DNA from: Pseudomonadota bacterium
Lineage (GTDB): Bacteria > Pseudomonadota > Gammaproteobacteria > Burkholderiales > Burkholderiaceae
Assembly (NCBI GenBank): GCA_029777935.1
Contig: JAKORH010000188.1
Span: 1-11,989, forward strand
Direction of reading: 5' to 3'
DNA: 11,989 bases
Position numbers and translations under genes: made by a program. Under the pieces are notes generated by a model that saw nothing but the letters and a program-made list of their open reading frames with translations, ran no database searches and was not told the DNA's origin. This document shows, piece by piece, positions 7,302 to 11,989 of the stretch. Every line of letters starts with the position of its first letter. Position 1 is the first letter of the stretch.

Positions 7302-9346
7302 GAATCCGCAAGGAACTGTGGTTCGGCTTTTCGCTGATGGCGCTGATCGTCGCCTCGGTGCTCTTCCTCACGCCGTGGAGCCACCTGCTCGACGGCCATC
7401 TGGCGCGCGAAGACCTTGGCGTGCTCGGCCTGCTGATGCTGTCGCTGATCGTGGTGGCGATCATGCTCGGGTTCCCGACCGCGTTCACGCTGATGGGCAT
7501 GGGCGTGTTCTTCGCCTGGCTCGCCTACCGCAGCGTCAATCCCGACCTGGCGGCGCGCCAGGTGCTCGACCTGATGGTGCAGCGCGCGTATTCGGTAATG
7601 TCGAACGACGTGCTGATCGCGGTGCCGCTGTTCGTCTTCATGGGCTACCTGGTCGAGCGCGCCGCGCTGATCGAGCGGCTGTTCAAGAGCCTGCATCTCG
7701 CGCTGGCGCGCGTGCCGGGATCGCTCGCGGTGGCGACCATCGTCACCTGCGCGATCTTCGCCACCGCCACCGGCATCGTCGGCGCCGTGGTGACGCTGAT
7801 GGGCCTGCTCGCCTTTCCGGCGATGCTGCGTGCCGGCTACGACATCAAGGTGTCGGCCGGCGCGATCACGGCCGGCGGCTGCCTCGGCATCCTGATTCCG
7901 CCGTCCGTGCTGCTGATCGTCTACGGTGCGACCGCGGGGGTGTCGGTCGTGCAGCTGTACGCGGGCGCATTCTTTCCCGGCATCATGCTTGCTGCCTTGT
8001 ACGTCGGCTACATCCTGCTGCTGGCCAAGCTGAAGCCGAAGATGATGCCGCCGCTGTCCGCCGCCGAGCGACACGTCGACCTGCCGGCATTTGCGCAAAC
8101 CCTGTCGACGCGCGGCAGCCACGCGGTCGCCGGGCTGCTGCGCGCCGCCGGCGGCGGTGCCGGGGTGTCGGCTGGGCTCGCGGCGCGGCAGTTGTTCGTG
8201 TCCTCGCTGCCGCTGCTGGCGATCGCGGCGATCGTCGCGGTCACCTATCAGTTCGCCACCACTCCCGCGGCCGTCGAGAGCACGGCCGGACTGGTCGAGG
8301 CTGGCGGCGCAGTCGCGGCCGACATCAGGGAGGAACCGGCGGGACTGATCGGCGGAGTGCAGGAGCCGACGGCGGAAGACACCGGACTGCAGGAAGTGAA
8401 GGGAGAAGTGACGGACGCCGGCACGGGAGTGCAGCAGCCGCCCGCCGCAGCGGAGGAAAAGAAGGCCGAACCGCCGGCGAAGAACGCGACCGAGAAGGTG
8501 GTCGCCGAGCAGCCGGCCAGCGAGCGGCTGCCGGTCCCAGCCTGGTTCTGGGCGGTCGCCGGCGTCGGCGCGCTGCTTCTGGCGCTGATCTACGCGGCCT
8601 GGAACTGGCAGCGGCACGAAGTGTTCAAGATGCTGCTCGCTTCGTTCTTTCCGCTGGCACTGCTGATTCTCGCGGTGCTGGGTTCGATCGTGGTGGGCCT
8701 GGCCACGCCGACCGAGGCGGCCGCAGTCGGCGCCTTCGGCGGCTTCGTTCTGGCCGCGATCTATCGCTTCATCACGCATGCGCGCAGCCCGTCGGGCGCA
8801 GGCGGATCGCCTGTCGGGCGCACGATCAAGGAGCTCGGCGTCATCCTGAAGGACTCGTCCTTCCTCACGGCGAAGACCAGCGCGATGGTGTGCTGGCTGT
8901 TCGTCGGCAGCTCGATCTTCTCGGCCGCCTTCGCGCTGCTCGGCGGCCAGGAACTGGTCGAGAAGTGGGTGCTGTCGCTCGGGCTGACGCCGGTGCAGTT
9001 CATGCTGCTGGCGCAGTTCATCATCTTCATTCTCGGCTGGCCGCTGGAGTGGACCGAGATCATCGTGATCTTCATGCCGATCTTCATCCCGCTGCTGCCC
9101 AAGTTCGGCATCGATCCGCTGTTCTTCGGTCTGCTGGTGGCGTTGAACCTGCAGACGGCGTTCCTGTCGCCGCCGGTGGCGATGGCGGCGTTCTACCTGA
9201 AAGGCGTCGCGCCGAAGCATGTGACGCTGAACCAGATCTTCGCCGGCATGATGCCGTTCATGGCGATCCAGGTGCTCGCGCTGTTTCTGCTCTACGCGTT
9301 CCCCGGCATCGGACTGTGGCTGCCGAGCGTGGTGTACGGGCGCTGA
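7298..9346 (+). CDS. TRAP transporter large permease subunit, DctM family, with large internal insertion
   Basis: This 682-residue protein forms the transport channel of the TRAP system in the inner membrane. Usual DctM proteins are about 430 residues. Conserved parts are the first half with GFPTAFTLMG (58-67), PLFVFMGYLVE (110-120) and GGCLGILIPPSVLLIVYG (193-210), and the second half with FPLALLILAV through GLATPTEAAAVGAFGG (451-482) to LSPPVAMAAFYLKGVAP (623-639). Between them, residues about 255-440 are extra. This insertion holds a hydrophobic segment (302-320), an acidic Ala/Pro/Glu-rich loop (about 321-413, roughly 17 acidic against 7 basic residues) and another hydrophobic segment (414-435). 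The frame is unbroken and codon usage looks like the rest, so it is not an obvious recent insertion. The GTG start at 7298 overlaps the preceding stop and has AGGAG at 7285-7289, eight bases upstream. Confidence 0.92.
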   Translation: MRIRKELWFGFSLMALIVASVLFLTPWSHLLDGHLAREDLGVLGLLMLSLIVVAIMLGFPTAFTLMGMGVFFAWLAYRSVNPDLAARQVLDLMVQRAYSVMSNDVLIAVPLFVFMGYLVERAALIERLFKSLHLALARVPGSLAVATIVTCAIFATATGIVGAVVTLMGLLAFPAMLRAGYDIKVSAGAITAGGCLGILIPPSVLLIVYGATAGVSVVQLYAGAFFPGIMLAALYVGYILLLAKLKPKMMPPLSAAERHVDLPAFAQTLSTRGSHAVAGLLRAAGGGAGVSAGLAARQLFVSSLPLLAIAAIVAVTYQFATTPAAVESTAGLVEAGGAVAADIREEPAGLIGGVQEPTAEDTGLQEVKGEVTDAGTGVQQPPAAAEEKKAEPPAKNATEKVVAEQPASERLPVPAWFWAVAGVGALLLALIYAAWNWQRHEVFKMLLASFFPLALLILAVLGSIVVGLATPTEAAAVGAFGGFVLAAIYRFITHARSPSGAGGSPVGRTIKELGVILKDSSFLTAKTSAMVCWLFVGSSIFSAAFALLGGQELVEKWVLSLGLTPVQFMLLAQFIIFILGWPLEWTEIIVIFMPIFIPLLPKFGIDPLFFGLLVALNLQTAFLSPPVAMAAFYLKGVAPKHVTLNQIFAGMMPFMAIQVLALFLLYAFPGIGLWLPSVVYGR

Positions 9347-9365
9347 ACAACGCCGGTTAGCGCAA

Positions 9366-9719
9366 GTGAATCCCGCTTTCGTCAGCCTCAGAGTGGCGCC
9401 TGACGCTGCCGCGCGGCAGGCGGTGCTGCGCGATTGGCTGGCGACCGTTCCGGCCGAGAACCTTGCACGCGGCCGCGCCGCCGCGATCGTCGAAGGCGCG
9501 CTGGCGGCCGTTGATGCGCCGGCGAGCGTCAGCGTCGAGGCGGTCGGTGGCTGTTTCTGCTGCGTCGGGCAGGTGGCGCTGCAGGTGGCGCTGACGCGCG
9601 TCGTGCGCGCCCGCCGGCCGTCGCATCTGTTGCTGCTGATCGCGAGCGGCGCGCACCGGGCGCGCGTGCGGCGCATGCTCGACGAAGAGCGGTTTGCGAT
9701 GCTGCAGGTGCTGGACTGA
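9366..9719 (+). CDS. small protein with CobW/G3E-like GCxCC segment, no P-loop
   Basis: This is a predicted cytoplasmic protein of 117 residues with a GTG start, 19 bases after the large permease gene and 4 bases before the hydrolase gene. I do not recognise it as a named family. Its middle, VEAVGGCFCCVGQVALQVAL (57-76; Cys63, Cys65, Cys66), followed by RRPSHLLLLIASGAHRARVRRMLDEE (given here as RRPSHLLLLIASG and an Arg-rich helix), matches the switch II region of CobW/UreG-related G3E GTPases. There GCxCC binds metal and precedes a helix and an IExSG strand. The G3E P-loop (GxxGxGKT) and the guanine-specificity motif are absent, and 117 residues is far below the family's 300 or more. It could be a degenerate relic, a metal-binding stand-alone module, or a chance resemblance. 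No strong ribosome-binding site is visible. Consistent codon bias and tight packing support a real gene. Confidence 0.7.
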   Translation: MNPAFVSLRVAPDAAARQAVLRDWLATVPAENLARGRAAAIVEGALAAVDAPASVSVEAVGGCFCCVGQVALQVALTRVVRARRPSHLLLLIASGAHRARVRRMLDEERFAMLQVLD

Positions 9720-9723
9720 CGTC

Positions 9724-10527
9724 GTGCCGCAATTGCGAGTCAACGGCATCGACCTTCATTACCGGATCGACGGCGACGGCGCGCCGACGCGGCCGTGGCT
9801 GGTGTTCAGCCATGCGCTCGCATCCGACCTGACGATGTGGGACGCGCAGGCCGAGGGGTTCGGCCGAGCGCTGAACGTGCTTCGCTTCGACACGCGCGGG
9901 CACGGCGCCTCGAGCGTGCCGGCCGGCGACTACACGCTCGAGCAGCTCGCCGACGACGTGCTGCAGTTGCTCGACGCGCTCGCGATCCGGCGCTGCCACT
10001 TCGTCGGCCTGTCGATGGGCGGGATGATCGGCCAGATGGCCGCGCTGCGCGCGCCGCTGCGCTTCGCGTCACTGACGCTCGCCGACACCGCGAGCCGCTA
10101 TCCGCCCGAGATTCGCGCGACGTCGGAACAGCGCGTCGCCGCGGTCATGACGCCGCAGGGCATGAACGCGATCGCCGCGTCGACGCTCGAACGCTGGTTC
10201 ACCGCGCGCTTCCGCCAGATGCGGCCGGACGTTGCGGCCAGGATCGGCGCGCTGATCCGTGCCACTCCGGTGGCGGGCTACGTGGGGTGCACGCGCGCGC
10301 TCGCGCGCCTGAACCTGACCGCGCGGCTGGGCTCGATCGCCTGTCCCACGCTGGTCATCGTCGGCGAGGAAGACCACACGACTCCGCTGGCCATGGCCGA
10401 GGAGATCATGCGCGCGATACCCGATGCGCGGCTGCAGCGGATCTCCGACGCGGCACATCTGTCGAACGTCGAGCAGCCCGATCGCTTCAATGGCGCGCTG
10501 CGCAACTTCCTGCTGCGCGCGGCGTGA
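9724..10527 (+). CDS. alpha/beta hydrolase, 3-oxoadipate enol-lactonase-like (PcaD/CatD type)
   Basis: This cytoplasmic hydrolase is 267 residues, the usual length for PcaD/CatD, which open 3-oxoadipate enol-lactone in the beta-ketoadipate pathway. The triad is visible: nucleophile Ser97 in VGLSMGG, Asp217 in VGEEDHTTP and His245 in AAHLSNVEQP. The oxyanion region FSHALASDLTMWD (28-40) and FDTRGHGASS (55-64) also fit this branch closely. No other aromatic-degradation gene is nearby, so it may act on another ester or lactone, perhaps one taken up by the TRAP system encoded upstream. I chose GTG at 9724, since the encoded MPQLRVNGIDLHY is a normal start for the family and it avoids overlap with the preceding gene. 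An ATG at 9694 would add ten Cys/Arg-rich residues. Fold and catalysis are near certain; exact substrate is not. Confidence 0.85.
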   Translation: MPQLRVNGIDLHYRIDGDGAPTRPWLVFSHALASDLTMWDAQAEGFGRALNVLRFDTRGHGASSVPAGDYTLEQLADDVLQLLDALAIRRCHFVGLSMGGMIGQMAALRAPLRFASLTLADTASRYPPEIRATSEQRVAAVMTPQGMNAIAASTLERWFTARFRQMRPDVAARIGALIRATPVAGYVGCTRALARLNLTARLGSIACPTLVIVGEEDHTTPLAMAEEIMRAIPDARLQRISDAAHLSNVEQPDRFNGALRNFLLRAA

Positions 10528-10552
10528 AACCCTGCGTCCGGTCCGCCGGGAC

Positions 10553-10589
10553 TTGAGAAACCGGCTGGCGGACCGATATCGTGTATAGA
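10553..10589 (+). promoter_or_regulatory. possible promoter of the DUF3567 gene
   Basis: A -35-like TTGAGA (10553-10558, 5 of 6) is followed 18 bases later by TATCGT (10577-10582, 4 of 6). A second -10-like TATAGA at 10584-10589 lacks a well-placed -35 element. The 106-base gap after the hydrolase gene is more AT-rich than the coding DNA around it, which suits a promoter. There is no clear terminator for the upstream operon in this gap. Confidence 0.35.
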
Positions 10590-10633
10590 AGGGTTCCGTC
10601 CACCGGCCGGAGCAGCACAGCGTTGATACCGAC

Positions 10634-10888
10634 ATGAACATGATCTACAACAGCCAGCTTTTCTGCGTGGTCGAGTTCCCGCCGCTCGGCGAGGGAATCC
10701 ATGCGTCCGGCGGCTTTGAAATCATGGACAAGCAGTTGAAGCGGGAGATCTTCCTCGGCGGCAGTCAGGCCGACCAGTTCCGCGAGAACGTGGCGAAGCT
10801 GATCTCCAGCGAGCCGACCGCCGACGACATCGACGACTTCCTGACCGGCTACACGGGTCTGATGACCACGCCGCTGACGCTGCACTGA
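10634..10888 (+). CDS. DUF3567 domain-containing protein
   Basis: This 84-residue soluble protein belongs to DUF3567, a short family of unknown function that I know from Betaproteobacteria. The family-type start MNMIYNSQLFCVVEF, the GGFEIMDKQLKREIFLGG core (26-43) and the acidic helical C-terminal half (about 45-70, SQADQFRENVAKL then TADDIDDFL) are all present. It has no signal peptide, membrane segment or obvious catalytic motif. Two ATG codons (10634 and 10640) are in frame; 10634 matches how relatives begin. The ribosome-binding site is weak. A separate promoter and gaps on both sides suggest it is transcribed alone. No function can be proposed from the sequence. Confidence 0.88.
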   Translation: MNMIYNSQLFCVVEFPPLGEGIHASGGFEIMDKQLKREIFLGGSQADQFRENVAKLISSEPTADDIDDFLTGYTGLMTTPLTLH

Positions 10889-10940
10889 GGCGGCTACGCC
10901 CTGCAGTCGCGGCGGCGGGTTTCCAGACGAGAAGGCCAGG

Positions 10941-10975
10941 GCGCGCGGGGATGCGCGCAAGTGCGTGACACGCAC
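10941..10975. terminator. possible bidirectional terminator between convergent genes
   Basis: Two small hairpins lie side by side in the 98-base gap between the convergent DUF3567 and rhodanese genes. The first is a GCGCGC stem (10941-10946 with 10953-10958, loop of 6). The second is a 5-bp stem (10961-10965 with 10971-10975, loop of 5). Neither has a T-run on either strand, so classical intrinsic termination is doubtful. Position is the main support. Confidence 0.25.
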
Positions 10976-10986
10976 ACATGTGGCGG

Positions 10987-11379
10987 CTATAGCTGCTGCC
11001 AGGGCAATCCAGCCACGCGCCAGCCGTTCACGGTGCTGCGGTGATGGCTGCGATCCAGTTCGCCCTCGAATCCTTCGAGCACATTGGTCACGTCGGAGAA
11101 GCCAGCCGCTTCGAGCACCGAGGCCGCCTCGAGCGTGCGCCGGCCGGAGCGGCAGATCAGCAGGAGCGGCCGGTTGCGGTCGCCGGCAGCCTCCTTCATC
11201 ACGCCCTCGACAAAGCGAGGGTTGTGGTCGAAGTCGGGTGCCGTCTGCCATTCGACGTTTATCGCGCCGATCGGATGGCCGACGTAGTAGAACTCGAACT
11301 CGGTGCGGCAATCGATCAGCAGCGCGTTCGGGTTGCTCTGCAGGATTTCGTATGCCTCGCGTGGCCTGGCGCTCTTCAC
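10987..11379 (-). CDS. rhodanese-like domain protein (single-domain sulfurtransferase)
   Basis: This 130-residue cytoplasmic protein is a single rhodanese domain, a fold that carries a sulfane sulfur on an active-site cysteine. The domain shows LLIDCRTEFEFYYVGHPIGA (20-39) near the start and the catalytic loop ICRSGRRT (75-82) with Cys76. The six-residue loop CRSGRR is of the sulfurtransferase size rather than the longer Cdc25 type. The C-terminal GWRVAGLPWQQ element (119-129) is the usual end of this group. The only possible start in frame is GTG at 11379, because a stop codon lies ten codons upstream. It has no signal peptide. It is convergent with DUF3567 and divergent from metH. A link to sulfur amino acid metabolism is suggested only by that neighbourhood. 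The sulfur donor and acceptor are unknown. Confidence 0.92.
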   Translation of the reverse strand: MKSARPREAYEILQSNPNALLIDCRTEFEFYYVGHPIGAINVEWQTAPDFDHNPRFVEGVMKEAAGDRNRPLLLICRSGRRTLEAASVLEAAGFSDVTNVLEGFEGELDRSHHRSTVNGWRVAGLPWQQL

Positions 11380-11408
11380 GATGGTCGGGATCGACGGAAC
11401 GGTCGCTC

Positions 11409-11414
11409 ATTATC
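11409..11414 (-). promoter_or_regulatory. possible -10 element for the rhodanese gene in the divergent gap
   Basis: On the minus strand GATAAT (5 of 6 to TATAAT) lies 29 bases before the GTG start, but no -35 element is seen at 16-18 bases. The divergent gap 11380-11537 also holds a cluster of GC palindromes, including GCGCCGCGGCGC at 11425-11436 and CCGGCCGG at 11415-11422. I see no riboswitch or RNA gene in it. Confidence 0.3.
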
Positions 11415-11492
11415 CCGGCCGGCAGCGCCGCGGCGCGGCGCCGGCGGGCATAACGGCATAGCCCGCAGGCATATTGGAGCGCGCCGCTCCCC

Positions 11493-11498
11493 TAGAAT
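11493..11498 (+). promoter_or_regulatory. possible -10 element of metH
   Basis: TAGAAT (5 of 6 to TATAAT) occurs in CCTAGAATG, 39 bases before the metH ATG, giving a leader of roughly 30 bases. The same CCTAGAAT octamer forms the -10 region of the TRAP operon promoter. The expected -35 region is poor (CATATT at 17-base spacing). The leader is too short for a cobalamin riboswitch. Confidence 0.35.
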
Positions 11499-11537
11499 GC
11501 CGGCGTCCCCTGCCTTGCGCCCCGCCGCGCCCGAACG

Positions 11538-11989
11538 ATGAACGCCACCGAGCGCACGCTGCGCGATCTGCTTGCCCGCCGCATCGTGATCCTCGACGGC
11601 GCGATGGGCACGATGATCCAGGCGCTGAGGCTCGGCGAGGCGGATTTCCGCGGCGCGCGCTTCGCCGATCATCCGGTCGACGTGCGCGGCAACAACGAAC
11701 TGCTGCCGCTGACGAAGCCCGAGGTGGTCCGCGCCATCCACGATGCGTACCTCGCGGCCGGCGCCGACATCATCTCGACCGACACGTTCGGCGGCACTTC
11801 GATCGCGCAGCAAGACTACCGGATGGGCCATCTCGCCTACGAGATGAACTTAACCGCGGCGCGCATCGCGCAGGAAGCGGCGGCGCGCTTTGCGACTGCC
11901 GACCGGCCGCGCTTCGTCGCCGGCGCGCTCGGCCCGACGCCGAAGACCGCGTCGATCTCGCCCGACGTCAACGACCCCGGCGCGCGCAA
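11538..11989 (+). CDS. metH: cobalamin-dependent methionine synthase MetH, N-terminal part
   Basis: The first 150 codons of MetH, or of a separately encoded homocysteine-methyltransferase half, run off the right edge. The enzyme moves a methyl group from methyltetrahydrofolate through cobalamin to homocysteine, making methionine in the cytoplasm. The visible part is the start of the homocysteine-binding barrel: RIVILDGAMGTMIQ (15-28), GNNELLPLTKPEVVRAIH (51-68), GADIISTDTFGGTSIAQQDY (75-94) and AGALGPTPKTASISPDV near the end. Most MetH proteins read ETNTF where this one reads STDTF. The Zn-binding cysteines and the folate, cobalamin and reactivation domains would lie beyond the window, so full-length versus split form cannot be judged. 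No good ribosome-binding site precedes the ATG, but RTLRDLLARRIVILDGAMGT follows directly in the usual way. Confidence 0.93.
   Translation, partial: MNATERTLRDLLARRIVILDGAMGTMIQALRLGEADFRGARFADHPVDVRGNNELLPLTKPEVVRAIHDAYLAAGADIISTDTFGGTSIAQQDYRMGHLAYEMNLTAARIAQEAAARFATADRPRFVAGALGPTPKTASISPDVNDPGAR

Noticed and set aside
7264..9360. Plus-strand open frame of 698 codons overlapping the large permease in another frame
   Set aside because: The translation is Arg/Gly/Ala repeats of low complexity. The true frame from 7298 has DctM motifs throughout.
7076..9676. Very long minus-strand open frame (866 codons) opposite the large permease gene
   Set aside because: Its translation is dominated by Arg, His, Gln and Asp without any domain. 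It mirrors the third-position GC bias of the real permease gene on the other strand, as expected in GC-rich DNA.
10487..11410. Minus-strand open frame with an ATG at 11410 covering the rhodanese gene
   Set aside because: It is out of frame with the rhodanese motifs and runs antisense through DUF3567. Only the frame from GTG 11379 gives a recognisable protein.
11415..11440. Cluster of GC palindromes in the rhodanese-metH gap as an operator or attachment site
   Set aside because: Short GC palindromes are frequent by chance at this base composition, and there is no repeated spacing or second copy to support a binding site.
11411..11537. Cobalamin or SAM riboswitch upstream of metH
   Set aside because: The divergent gap is too short, with a leader of only about 30 bases from the likely -10, and no B12-box-like sequence is visible.
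11041..11541. Plus-strand open frame antisense to the rhodanese gene and reaching the metH start
   Set aside because: No recognisable domain, and the rhodanese catalytic loop on the opposite strand settles the coding strand.

Overview
The window is very GC-rich, densely coded DNA that most likely comes from a betaproteobacterium, probably of the Burkholderiales. The main reasons are the gene order rsmB - DUF4390 - NtrY-like kinase - NtrX-like regulator, which I associate with that group, and a small DUF3567 protein, a family I know essentially only from Betaproteobacteria. Third-position G/C is dominant in every gene. I see no rRNA, tRNA, CRISPR array, insertion sequence, phage gene or origin, and no gene-free stretch longer than about 180 bases.

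Left block (1-5262, + strand) looks like one operon with gaps of 8 to 31 bases. It holds the 3' part of rsmB (16S rRNA m5C967 methyltransferase), an exported DUF4390 protein, a four-helix membrane histidine kinase of the NtrY type, a short response regulator (receiver plus Fis-type helix-turn-helix, without the AAA+ sigma-54 module), and a class II glutamine amidotransferase. A GC-rich hairpin at 5276-5297 may end it.

Middle block (about 5300-10527, + strand) is a TRAP transporter operon. A good sigma-70-like promoter (5307-5335) precedes a Tat-exported solute-binding protein. A perfect hairpin at 6603-6630 separates it from the small permease, which overlaps the large permease by four bases (GTGA). 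The large permease is much longer than usual because of an insertion of roughly 185 residues. Two more genes follow closely: a small protein carrying a CobW/G3E-like GCxCC segment but no P-loop, and an alpha/beta hydrolase closely resembling 3-oxoadipate enol-lactonases. The transported compound cannot be read from sequence. The binding protein resembles the TRAP branch named for mannitol/chloroaromatic compounds and 2-oxo acids, so an organic acid is a reasonable guess.

Right block (10528-11989) holds a DUF3567 gene on + with its own possible promoter, a convergent single-domain rhodanese on -, and, divergent from the rhodanese, the 5' end of metH (cobalamin-dependent methionine synthase), which runs off the window.

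Most of this is ordinary chromosomal content. The best candidates for something under-described are the enlarged TRAP large permease, the orphan GCxCC protein coupled to an enol-lactonase-like hydrolase in the same operon, and the hairpin between the binding-protein and permease genes.
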